From NCBI GenBank assembly GCA_964020085.1, contig OZ026607.1, positions 19,884,606 to 19,948,605 on the forward strand: 64,000 nt of DNA, in the 5' to 3' direction. The notes beneath the pieces were generated by a model, which searched no databases, had not been told where the DNA came from, and saw nothing but the letters and a program-made list of their open reading frames with translations. This DNA is from Micromussa lordhowensis. Taxonomy: Eukaryota; Cnidaria; Anthozoa; Scleractinia; Lobophylliidae. Shown in pieces: positions 54,401-64,000 of the stretch. The translations under genes were made by a program, and so were the position numbers. How positions within the stretch are numbered: position 1 is the first letter of the stretch; the number at the start of each line of letters is the position of its first letter.

Positions 54401-57400
54401 TACATCTATAACAATTACTCCCTGGAGTTGTAAATTTATTACAAAGGGTTAAAAGCTGTTTGCATTCGAAAAGACTCCCCTCATTGGCCTCAATTGCAAG
54501 ATAGTTCCAGTCCTATACCGATAATCCGAATATGGTCTATTCCTAGGCGTGGAACCAAAACTGTCAGCCAGACATAACTAGAAAGAGAAAGCAATATTCC
54601 CTTATATCATGTAACAATATGGCAAATCAACAAAACTAAATTTTGAGTGCTTATCTACTGGACACATAGAGACCCATTTTGAAAATTCCCTCTTTGCTTG
54701 AAAGACACCAGGCCCAAGTTTTTTGAAAGGTGGATAACGCCATCCACCGGACAAATTACTATCCATCAGAAAGCATGGTTTTTTTGTTGACGCTTAACCA
54801 CTGGATAGTGATTTAGTGGATAGCGTTATCTACCCTTAGAAAAACTGAGGCCAGTTGTTTTGAACTAACTGGCTGTTTATGCTATTATCCTTTTTCAGCA
54901 CACTACGGACCAGTCGTGTTTGAAGGCATTCCTAAGATACCAGGGTTTGTCTCTACTGTGGAGCTGGATGATAGATGGTGGAGGAAAGAAAATGAAACTT
55001 AAGATGGAGGTACTGATCAGCATGAACATTCTCCTTGTAGTTTCAATGTAAAGATCATGAGAATTTGGTAATTGATCACTAAAGGGAAGTTGTTGATATT
55101 TTATCAAATTCTCTCAACTATGAACATAACAAATGTATGGAGACAGTGATAAGAATAATTTGTATATTGAGCAAATCAAATAAAGGGACAGTTGATCCGA
55201 GACATCCCAGACATCTTTTAACATGGCTTTTTTCCAGGTCATTTCACGCACTGTTGGTATAAGCCACAGATTACATAAAGTGATCATGTGACAAAGATCT
55301 CTTAGCTGCAGTTTGCAATACAGCCATTGCAAATTCCTTAGGAGTAGCAAGTTCGAGCAAGTCTTCATATGATGGATTTTGAGTCTGTCAAACTCTCCTC
55401 CATAACATATCTGGAATTGCATCTTGCTAGAAAGTGTGATACTCGACACACTTGCAAACAAACTGTGAAGCAACTCCCACGATGGCAGGAGATTCACTCA
55501 TCACACTACCATGAAATTTGTCATCCCTCAATCACTTTCTCTTCAGTCCATGAATAAAACCAACGGTGCAAGCAACAGCCTGAAAAAAAGCCATTTTAAG
55601 AGACACCTGGGATCAGTAGTATGATATTTATAATGTCCAGGTGACTAGTAGTTTGTTGACATGTATAGCGACAGTTTATAGCTAATAATGCCAACTGACC
55701 CACAACACTGGGACTTACTCTGTATCTGTGGTAAGTGACTTGAAGTATTTCTACCCACCCACCCACCCCCCCCCCCCCCCAAGATGGCATGAGAGTCACA
55801 CTGAGAGTTCTACTAGATCTCCCACTACAAAATCAATCAATTATTGTTTTTCCCTAAAGTTCTGAATTCCAGATTGATAGATACAATTGGAACGCCACTG
55901 TATTTATTTTGTCTCACAAGGAATTCTAACTTTTAATTTCCTGTTCACAGTTGCTTGAAACATTGAGATACCTTCCAATTGCCACCAAGAACCAGCTTGA
56001 AGACAGTAAGGTGATAAAGGTTGTAAGAAAATGGGCATTGTCATCCTGTCCAACGGTTGAAGCCGGCTCAAGCAGTGGACAAGATTCGCAGGGCAACAGC
56101 CCAGCAGATTCAGAATGTACCGCAGGTACAGAAGATAATGATGACGACAGCCAGCTCTCGGCAAAAGCTCTTGACAGAGGCAAAAAAGGGGGTGTTATCC
56201 CTGTTCTGTTTGAACGTCAGTGCTCTAATAAGGACCAATCAGATGACGACTCCCTTGATGCAGAAGTTGCCAGCTTTATTGCAGACAAGCCAGCATGCAG
56301 TGGAGTCTTGAACACCAAGATTGCAACAGATATGTTTGAGAAATCTCCAGATGACCTTTCAGAGGATGATATCAAGTCTGAAGATGAGCGATTGCCAGAA
56401 GCTGGTGTTGGGCTCATAGCCAATGAGCTGTTGAAATCCTGGAGTCTACTTAAGGTAACTGGTGAAAATACAATTTCTCCTGACAACATCAATACATTGC
56501 AAAGGAAATCGTCAACTGGATGATCTTTGAAAGTTTTGGGACAGTTTGTCCTTTAAAAATTAGAACTGTGAGATTAGGGCCTGAGGGAATCAGCACCATT
56601 TTGCCCCAAAGCCAGTTCTGCCAGAGTGATAGTTGGCTCACCCAGACTGTTAGCTCCATGATCAATGGATTAAAGAACGCAAAATAAATGTGTTGTGTGT
56701 GATTTTGTTTCATTATGCCCACAATGTTACCTTTTTGCTCACTTAGAAAAATAGAAATTTTAAGCACATATTTCTTTCAGCTGCCTGGGTGAACAAACTT
56801 TTAGCACAGGCAAACTGACTTGGGGTGAACTGGCTATCAGGCAAAATGACTGGTTACCCCTTGAAGGGTGCCTGTAAAATGACACCAAGACTGTGAGACC
56901 AAATTGATGATCAGATGTCTTTAGAAAATTCCTGTTATAAAATAGATCAAAAGTTATTTACTTTAATTATAGAGCTTTTTGTAGTGCACATAAGGTTCCA
57001 AAACATAAAAACTTTGTTTTCATTTCTTTGCCTTAACATGTTCCTCAAACTCTGGCCATAACTTAACTTTGCTATGTGTTGCATTATTTTTTGTAGGAAG
57101 TTTACAGAATCCCAAAGAAATCTGCTACTCCAGTAAGTTACAAGTCTGTGAGACATTCAACTACAATTTATTGTACAGGGAACTCTGTCTTAGGTCAAGT
57201 TTTATTGGAATCAACCAGTTTGGGTTGATACAGTTGATGTTTTCTTAAAAAAAAAAACACTTTTCCAACCTTTCTCAGTTGAAATGCAGTAACTGCTTGG
57301 AATAGTCCTTATGCGAGCTACAATCATGTGACCTGGTAATGTAACTGCTTTTTCAATTGTTTCAACTTCGTTAGAGTCCGGCTGAAGAAGTTGATCTACT

Positions 57401-60400
57401 ACACCACCTGAAAACGGTTTTCCCCAGTAAAACATGAAAAAAAAACATAGAACCCAAGCAACCAGAAACGGTTCATCCCAATAGAACACAACCTTAGTCT
57501 AAGGCAGACAACCTTGGGTGGGGCTCCAGTTGAGAGAGGTGTTGCTTCCAGAGGGGAGGGAGGTCAGTTACTGAGAAACAAGTAAGGGCCTGTTTACAAG
57601 GACGGAGGCAGGGTAACCCTAGCAAAATTTCACAGGTGGGGTAACCCAAACAGCCTGGGATAACTTGCACGGTCACACTCAAAGGGTCTGGAAACAATTA
57701 GAAAGTTAACCTGGGTAGGCCGGTTAACTCTACCTGGAGTGTTTACAAGGGGAAAATTTAACCTGCCTGCCAGGGTAACCCTAGCATGCAGATAGGGTAA
57801 ACCGCCTACCCAGGTAACCCTAGCTGCCTTGTAAACATGACGAAAAAAAAGAGGAAATGTGCGAGTGCTAGGGTAACCCTCTCTCCTTGTAAACAGGCCC
57901 TAAACTTCAGTTGGGATCAGCGAGAGAGAGAATCCTGAAAGAAGTGGACAAAGCAATCTTAGGGTTTGGACAGGGAGACATAATTCTTTTAGGGTGATTC
58001 ATCATCAGTCTCTATAGCGGAAAAAAGCTACGTCATTAACATTGAAGCAGTATATTAAGCTGTTGTTGGTAACATGAATATTCTCTGAAATGTTTGTCAT
58101 AGGCTAGGCAAGACCGGGTCACTGAATTAGCAGCAGCGGCTAGCCCAGCAGGTAAACTACATTACTTGTAGGTTGCTTTTGATTTTTTGTTAGATGTCAG
58201 GTATATAATGAAACTGAATGTCTAGGATTATAATGGGAATGTCTAGGTGTCTGGTGGTCAGTTTCTTAGACAATTTGGTTGTTAATTTGAGAGATGCGTA
58301 CATCTAAATAGTTGATAGAACATTCATTCATGGTGAAAGAAATCTGCGAATGTAAATCATAACTAATATTAGAAAATATCCCAAAGAAAATATATGTGCT
58401 GATTGGTTATAAATCATGTTTCTATAACTCGATAATAACACAGAAATAGCACAAGCTGTTGACTTCCACTTGTGTTGCTATTTAAGAAATAGAAAACATG
58501 TACCATGTTTCTATCAAAGTATAGAAACACAAGTAAAAGTTTGGGAGAACAAGGAATCTACAGCTTTTTCGAGTTCTCCCATACTTTCATAAGTGTTTCT
58601 ATACTCGATAGAAACTTGGAGAACATGTTTTCTATTTCTTTTAGAAAATACCATGACCAAAAAAAGGAAAACAACAACTTGTTTACTTTCATCTTCAAAA
58701 TGTAAATTCTCTTTAGTTGCGCCATCATTACAACAACATTTGGTGCTAGTTCTGTGTTTCTATTGAGTTATAGAACACGATTTTAAACCAATCAGCTCGC
58801 ATATTTTCTTTGGGCTATTTAATAGACACATGGTGCACTTGTACCATTACATACCTGTGTAATTAGCACAGCAGTTCACATAAAGAATAATAAAAACTTT
58901 GGCTCATATATTGGTGCAATTTTCTACATTAATTGTTATTATAATTTCAACCCGTGCGGTATTTTTGAGAATATGACATCATTTTCTCAAATTCTCAAGC
59001 AAGACTTGGAACTAGTAAAATTAATGGCGGACATAAATTCTTGGGAATAAAGGTCCAAAAACCGCAAGTTCTAATGTTCGTTACAGATTGAAATTTGGCA
59101 AGATAGTTAGGAAAGACCTATTGTGTCCAAAAATGTAAAAAAATGGATATTGAGAATTTCACCATGGTGGCACTTTAAATAAATTACAGTGTTTTTTGCA
59201 TGTTTGTGTAGATACATGTAGGTGTACTTCAATGTGAAAGTCTGTGTTTAGATGTAGTAAGGTGCGGCAATTGTTGTCCCTTAAACATTAATTTGTTTTG
59301 TTTTCTAGGAAGTGCTGATGGTGATCATTCTAGGTAAGGAATTTAACTTTCCAACATCTTCATCAAAGTTATTTAGCTGTTAATATTAAACCTTCCAACC
59401 ATTCCTCAAGAGAGTCATTTAAAGGCCAATTCTTGTTTTGCCGTTCAAATTTTTCAAAAGAGTTTTGCATTTAAACAATAACTACCAAGTTAACTTATTA
59501 ATGTTAATATTCTGCATCAAAATTGCTGCATCCCCAACATAGCAGGGAGGGAGTAAACTGTTTGCTCCTTGACAAGTACTCGTTATAACTATATGCTGAT
59601 TCAGAAGTTTTTTGTCATTGACTAGTCAATAAAGCATAATTATTATTTTCCAAATGACTCTTAAAAGATGCGAGAGATAGTAGAAACTTCTCTAGAATAC
59701 GCTGGAACCCTGATGATACAGTCACCAATGGGCCACAATGGGAAGCTGTATTAAAGGGGTTCTTTAGATAAGAAAATAACTGACCGAGCTTTTGTTCAGG
59801 CCAGTATAAAGTGTCTGTCAAAACGAGGTGGCCATATAAACAGGGTGGCTGTGTTAAGAGGGTGGCTGTACGGCAAGGTTCTTCTGTAATAGCTTATGAG
59901 GCACAGTTCTAGGTTAACTGTTGACTGATTTCCTTCAGGAAATGTCTTGGATTTTAACTCCCTAAAGTCCCCTTTTATGGGTTTTTGAGTCATTCTGAAA
60001 AATCTCACTGACTCCGTAAAACAGTGGAAACCCGTATGGATCTGAACCTGCTAATAATAATTATTGGCCAGCTATAGAACAATAGTAAACAGAATCCCTG
60101 ATTGTCACTCTACAGGACTCCGATTGATCATATCAGTTCCCCAGTGAAACTGGATGCAATCATGAACAGCCTTCAGAACTCTCCCAAACCTCTATTCCCT
60201 CTTGAATCAAGGACCCCCCCTGTATCCCAAGGATTCTCCACCTGTAGTGAGGACACAGACGTACAGAAAGACTCTTCAGATGAACCTCCTCTGGCAAAAG
60301 CTGGTGATTTCAGCTCGTTGGAGTTTGGGGATGACATGGAAATGAAAGCAAGTTCAACTCCTGATAATGAGGATGTGAGTCGTTCAATTGCACTGTCATC

Positions 60401-62149
60401 AGATCCTGTTGATGCGCCACAGAAACAAGATGCTAAGTCACAGAAAGTGCTGCAGACATTTGGGTATCAGCAGCGTATGAACTTCAACGTGGAGCAGGGG
60501 TTTGGTGTATTTCATCCAAAGCCCACGCGTAACAAGAAGAAAAAGAAGAAATGGAATCAAATGCAGAACTTTTTCCAACAACAGGGAAGGAATGCCCAAG
60601 GGCTGGCTGATAACAGCTTTGGGAATTATAATATGAACTCTCAAACAAACTTAGGACCACAGCAAAACATGACCCAGTGGAGGGGCCCAGCTCAAAATGC
60701 TCCCTCAAGCTACCATGGTAACCAATTCTATTGTGCTGGTCCTACTCTTGGACAAGATCAGGGTCCCAGACCCCAACAAGTGGGTCCTGGTAATTTTGTA
60801 GGAAATTTAGCTCAGCAAGGCATGTCATTACCAAACTTTAATGTTCCTCCTCCTAATATCCCACCCATGGATTTTTTCCGCAAAGTCCCCCCACCGAACT
60901 TTCCACCACAAAATCAGCCAATGATACCTCCACAACCACAACAAACTCCTCACATTCCTCCACCAGCAGTCCCTCCACCTCCACTCCAAGGTAGTCAGTC
61001 ACAGTTCTTCTCTCCATCACAACCTTTGCCTTACACTCGTCTCCCCCCTCCACCCCCTTTCCAAGCAAATGTGGCCACTCCTCCAGCGGCACAGTTTCAG
61101 CAGCCCACCATCATACAACAGCAGCAGCAGCAACAGCTTCCACGGAACACGCAACCCAGCTTTCCTCCACAGCAAAGTCAATTTTCATATAATTCACCGA
61201 CGCCACAGCTTAGCATTCCACCAGTTCAGCAAATATGTTCAAGTGCAACACTTCCAGTTCCTTCTCTGCAACAAGCTGGTTCATCTGAGGCCTTGCCACA
61301 TCCAGAAGTGGTGCCATTTTCTGTTCAGACTGAAGCTGTGACAACATCCTCAGCAGACAGCTTCCCAAGAGAATCAGAGCCTTGTACACCTTCACCTGTA
61401 AAACATAAACCCACACAGCTGCCACCGCACTGGAAGTCAGCAACAGACCAGCAAGGAAAGGTTTATTACTATCACGCATTAACAAGGTAAGCAAAAGCAT
61501 TTTGGTGTCAGGAAATCCTAGCAATGGAGTTGGAGTTATAAATATATCTTATTAACCAAACACGAGGGCCATACTGGAGAATTTCAGTTTGAGGTCTTAA
61601 CAGTACAGACTGAGCTTAGCAAGGTCCAGACAAAAAAGGGAGCTGGCTGATATTCTCCCAGTACGGGCCTGGGAAAGCTTGGCTTGGATTTTTATTACAT
61701 GATCGAAACTACCCGAAATTCTTCTGAAGTGGTCTTGCAGGATCATTTGCAAGAGTGCCTTGTCCAATACTTAGAGAATATCAGAATGACTAATGCTGCT
61801 GTTATTTATGCCAAGTGCAAGATGACTACTACCCTCGAAAAGTGACATCTTTTTTCTGTGAGAAAGGAAAAGAAGAGCTCTGCATGCAGGCTAGCTTTCA
61901 AACCCGTCCAAGTTGACTTGTGGACAGTTTCAGATTTAACATGATGAGAGTGCGTGTGCAAGATCCTGATTTAGATATTTCACTTTCAGTCAAAGAAAAA
62001 ACTGATTGGCTTCTTTCATGTGTAGGAAAACCCAGTGGGATGTTCCAAGCTGGGACAGCAGTCCGTCATCAGAAGAGGAACATCCTTGTAACATCACAGA
62101 TCCTGAAGATGCCAGCATCACTAGCCACAGTTACACCAGGCCAGAAGAG
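45439..62149 (+). CDS. SETD2: SETD2 histone H3K36 methyltransferase, 5' 20 exons, 3' end outside
   Basis: Exons: 45439-45488, 47385-47403, 48276-48364, 49088-49146, 49452-49512, 49623-49674, 50175-50251, 50484-50607, 51121-51198, 51845-51942, 52594-52691, 52845-52924, 53719-53853, 54899-55009, 55951-56454, 57097-57132, 58103-58151, 59309-59333, 60116-61486, 62026-62149; phases fit, 1080 residues. AWS (about 55-108): [25 protein letters not shown] (about 111-232): [39 protein letters not shown]. Post-[32 protein letters not shown] matches a conserved vertebrate SETD2 stretch. Exon 19 is Pro/Gln-rich. WW domain (about 1017-1049): [27 protein letters not shown]. The enzyme trimethylates H3K36 behind RNA polymerase II. 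The SRI domain must lie past 64000. An in-frame TGA sits two codons before the ATG, so the N-terminus is short. Confidence 0.95.
45489..47384. other. SETD2 intron 1
   Basis: 1.9 kb, mostly featureless. Near 46880-46960 is the right half of the GAGCGGTT element (GGTTTGGTTTTGGTTTTATG, ATTGAAAACCACTCTATC) also seen at 49700-49846. No coding region is recognised. Confidence 0.5.
47661..47797. mobile_element. GTGGATAA hairpin element, diverged copy
   Basis: GATGACGCTATCCATGGAAT, CCACTGGATAGTGATTTATT and TTTGAATAACTGG match the elements at 52941-53069 and 54711-54853. SETD2 intron 2. Confidence 0.6.
49700..49846. mobile_element. GAGCGGTT inverted-repeat MITE
   Basis: AGAGCGGTTCTCAATTAAGT at the left pairs with ACATCCAATTGAAAACTGCTCT at the right. 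The interior has AACCAAAACCAATTACTT and its near-complement. About 147 bp in SETD2 intron 6. The family seems common in anthozoans from memory. Confidence 0.7.
49950..50100 (+). mobile_element. tRNA-derived SINE, family 3
   Basis: GGAGGTGGGGTGGCTTCACA with GTTAGCACGCTTGCCTC (A-box region) and GGTTTGAGCCCTGGC (B box), then a short unrelated body. In SETD2 intron 6. Confidence 0.7.
51398..51640. mobile_element. TGTTGGG-word element with short hairpin
   Basis: The words TGTTGG, GTTGCAA and CAACAT recur. An inner hairpin GTTGGGTGGTGTTGGCTCAA/TTGAGCCAACAACACCCAAC lies at 51509-51566. Probably a non-autonomous element in SETD2 intron 9. The open frame through it is a chance frame. Confidence 0.6.
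52175..52552. mobile_element. GCTGCGTCC inverted-repeat element
   Basis: The right end GGTGTGGATGCTGCCTT is the complement of the left end of 26068 (AAGGCTGCGTCC...). The interior shows repeated GGAATTT, AAAATG and CGTCCACAC words and matches 23690-23775. The left terminal repeat here is poor. SETD2 intron 10. Confidence 0.65.
52941..53069. mobile_element. GTGGATAA hairpin element, best copy
   Basis: Arms CCAGTTGTTCAAAGGGTGGA and CACCCTTTGAACAACTGGG, with inner TATCCACCCGATAAATCAC and CACGCTATCCGGTGGAC. 129 bp, SETD2 intron 12. Non-coding. Confidence 0.75.
53407..53562. mobile_element. GATCAGATGTAA inverted-repeat element
   Basis: GTGATCAGATGTAATACATG and GAAATTAGGAAATAATTTCA at the left pair with GTGAAATTATTTCC, TTACATCACTTG and CATTTGATC at the right. 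About 156 bp, SETD2 intron 12. Confidence 0.65.
53891..54068 (-). mobile_element. tRNA-derived SINE, family 1, truncated
   Basis: Matches the 3' half of the element at 39272-39576 (ATTAAGGTAAAGTCTGCACG, GCATTAAATTTGCCAGTACC) and lacks the tRNA-like head. In SETD2 intron 13. Confidence 0.75.
54080..54450 (-). mobile_element. LINE 3' remnant
   Basis: On the minus strand a peptide reads [20 protein letters not shown] then [19 protein letters not shown], the usual end of CR1/L2/Rex-type LINE proteins (SFFPRTI..WN.LP). The rest of the element is absent. SETD2 intron 13. Confidence 0.7.
54711..54853. mobile_element. GTGGATAA hairpin element, third copy
   Basis: GGTGGATAACGCCATCCACC and GGATAGTGATTTAGTGGATA with TAGCGTTATC; ends GGCCCAAGTTTTT and AAAAACTGAGGCC. 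It ends about 45 bp before SETD2 exon 14. Confidence 0.7.
57586..57900. mobile_element. PIF/Harbinger-like MITE with TAA target duplication
   Basis: Terminal inverted repeats GGGCCTGTTTACAAGG and CCTTGTAAACAGGCCC, flanked by TAA on both sides (57583-57585 and 57901-57903). A 3-bp TWA duplication and GGGCC-type ends are typical of PIF/Harbinger. The interior is full of GGGTAACCCTAGC words in both orientations. 315 bp, SETD2 intron 16. Confidence 0.8.
58365..58830. mobile_element. Hairpin MITE, family C copy 2
   Basis: The reverse complement aligns with 36785-37165 (AACTCAATAGAAACACAGAA, AAAAGAAATAGAAAACATGT, CTGATTGGTTTAAAA). This copy is longer at both ends, and its centre has lost the CTGCAGCTCGTG core. 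SETD2 intron 17. Confidence 0.75.
59660..59890. repeat. Old interspersed repeat fragment
   Basis: Words GCTGGAACCCTGATGATAC, AAACGAGGTGGCCATATAAA and AAGAGGGTGGCTGTACGG suggest a dispersed repeat of the GGTGGCCGT type, related to 15075-15260. SETD2 intron 18. Confidence 0.45.
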
Positions 62150-64000
62150 GTGAGATGCGCAGAATCATCCTCTCAGGGGGGTACTCTGTAAAACTTTGTG
62201 TGGGTGCGTGGGTGCTGCTGGAACAAGGAAACCCTGTACTAGACTATGATCATCTTGATTTTACAACCCTATTACTCAGTGACATAGGCCTGCAATGCAT
62301 ACAAAGGGCTACATGTACAAATAGACTCCTGAAAGCATTACATAACTAAGATTGAATGTAACCACACCCTTTATTACTGCTCTGTGCACATTCATTGTGT
62401 TGTTAGAACAGGAAATCCCATGGGGCACAGTGAAATTAATGGTAAATATGGCAGTTGATTATCTGAAAAGCGTTATTTTGGTACCCTTGCTCCTAAAATT
62501 AACAAGAGGCCTAGAGGCCTTAACGCGGATGCTGTTTAGTGATCATTATTGGTTTGTGTGCGAAGAGTGAGGCCCAGTTAACGAAATAAGTGAAAATGCT
62601 GAATGTTTTTTTGTAAAGGAAAGAGAAGCCTTAGTTGTCATGATTGGTTTTCGATTGAGTTGAGTTGAATCGTGAACAGTTAGAGAGTTCAGCTGAAAAC
62701 TTTCATTATGGACAGCGCATTAAAAGACGAGCAACATATCTTTTGAGGACTTTTATTCACATAATTATAAAGCCGCTCAAATTTAGCTTCGAGCTATCTG
62801 CACAACCTCGGCCATTGAATTTTTGTGGCAAAAAGTCAGCTGGGCATTTTTTCTAGCTGAAGATTTCCAAGCCCCTCACAAGCAAGGAAAGCAAAGATTT
62901 GGCTTTTGTGACAGTTCGCTTTTCCTTTGTGCACGACCGTCACGACATAAACTTGCGGTCACACGATCTTAAAAAATCGGGAAAAGAAAACAAGTAAATA
63001 CACGAGTGAAGGAAATTTTTCACATATAAGAAAGCTCCTGATGACCTGTTGATCTTAGCTTGATAGGAGTCACATAATGAGAAAAATTCAGAGATTTCCC
63101 TTTACGCGAATTAGGCCAGGCTTTACGCGTATAAATGTCAGAAAATTGTAAACAAACAATTTAATACCGTAAAGCCAGCAAATTCTTGGGATGAATATCT
63201 TGAAAAATCTCATTTCAGTACAACACTTAAACTGGAAAAGAAACAACACCTTTTCGTTCAGAAATAGATAAAACGACCTCGAGCAAAACACACGCTCTTC
63301 TTACGAGAGAAAAGAAATCGAAACGCTAGTAATTTTCCGACCGCTATTTGCATAAGTATCCCCTGATTCGATCAGAACGCATGGATGCTCTCGAATCAAA
63401 TATATTGTTTTCTATCATTCTGAACATTTTATTGCGAATTGTACCCCATGTTTTCTACGAGCCGTACAGTTCTCTCTCGGCTTGCTATGTATGGTACGGG
63501 GTTTTGCTCGTTCCTAAAAATAAATGCTTGTTTCTTAACACGCCGCTGTCTGATCTGGAATCGTAAACAACACACATTTGGGACATTTGCTCGGGCGTTC
63601 GAAACGGAGCCGTTCAGGTTTAGGTCTTTCAAGTCGAAGCAATTCGTAAATAAATTAAGCTCGAGACAACGAAAACCAAGTATATAACAAGAGGCTATTT
63701 CGATGGTTCTTTATTAAATATGCACCTTCAAGATCAATTTCCTTAACACAAGCAGTCCACTAGTCTCCTTCGCAAGCAGTTCGTCCAACGTGCACTACAA
63801 AAACAATTGAATATGTTGCGCTGTTCTAAAGGCGGCGAAATACGAGAAACAAAAACACGTATCTCGTATATCGCCGCTTTAAATGCGGCGACGATATATT
63901 CGATACAAAAACTGTTAACTTAGCTGATGTTTCGAGTTCTTCACAGTCTTCACCTTGCGCGATCAACTCGTTGTTTTCGTAGGAGAGAGCGGCTCTACTT
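62150..64000. other. SETD2 intron continuing past the window
   Basis: After the donor at 62150 no further SETD2 exon is seen; no SRI-like peptide can be read in any frame. The only structure noted is the hairpin at 63828-63880. Open frames near 63088-63687 overlap on both strands and look random. Confidence 0.5.
63828..63880. repeat. GC-rich palindrome near window end
   Basis: AAAGGCGGCGAAATACGAGA pairs with TCTCGTATATCGCCGCTTT (one mismatch, one bulge) around a short loop. The GCGGCGA word appears once more at 63884-63892, so the structure may extend. Confidence 0.6.

Noticed and set aside
55903..56492. Minus-strand and alternate-frame ORFs over SETD2 exon 15
   Set aside because: They are shadows of the conserved plus-strand frame that joins in phase to both neighbouring exons.
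60438..61524. Several long ORFs opposite or out of frame with SETD2 exon 19
   Set aside because: They mirror the proline/glutamine-rich coding sequence; only the plus-strand frame continues into the WW domain.
63088..63687. Candidate small gene near the right end
   Set aside because: Competing frames on both strands, no family resemblance, and the region is inside the SETD2 intron.

Overview
The window is eukaryotic. It is AT-rich and intron-dense, with GT-AG introns, and it holds three animal-type genes in a background of hairpin elements, tRNA-derived SINEs and broken LINEs. Exon phases fit together without gaps in all three genes. The SINE families (one with a ...CCTCCTCAAAAACC... tail) and several inverted-repeat families look like those of anthozoan cnidarians, so a stony coral is my best guess. 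This rests on recalled repeat features, not on a search.

Layout. (1) 575-25326, plus strand: complete WDHD1 (AND-1/Ctf4), a replisome scaffold, in 28 exons coding 1101 residues, with WD40 repeats, a SepB/Ctf4-type middle domain, acidic linkers and a C-terminal HMG box. A canonical E2F-type site lies about 80 bp before the ATG. Its introns hold five copies of an unusual TCGATCGA-rich hairpin repeat, a decayed tandem triplication of one WD40 exon, a young-looking Ngaro-type tyrosine-recombinase retrotransposon nested in one hairpin repeat, a dead LINE and a SINE. (2) 25327-30814: gene-free tail-to-tail spacer with several hairpin elements and a short minisatellite carrying E2F-like words. (3) 30815-44609, minus strand: a complete 13-exon SEC14-like CRAL-TRIO/GOLD lipid-transfer protein of 362 residues; its GOLD domain looks short. 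Its introns carry SINEs, a CR1-like LINE remnant and an 833-bp inverted-repeat element with a tRNA-like segment. (4) 44610-45438: head-to-head promoter region. (5) 45439-62149, plus strand: SETD2, the H3K36 methyltransferase, with AWS, SET, post-SET and WW domains over 1080 residues in 20 exons. The gene runs off the window, so the expected C-terminal SRI domain is not seen.

WDHD1 and SETD2 are both chromatin/replication genes, but nothing in the layout implies direct cooperation. The SEC14-like gene and SETD2 share one divergent intergenic region and may share regulatory DNA. I found no CRISPR array, no operon-like arrangement and no functional tRNA or rRNA gene. The least ordinary parts are the repeat elements: the nested Ngaro element with its in-frame stop, the WDHD1-intron hairpin family, and a short core motif shared by hairpins whose stems are unrelated.
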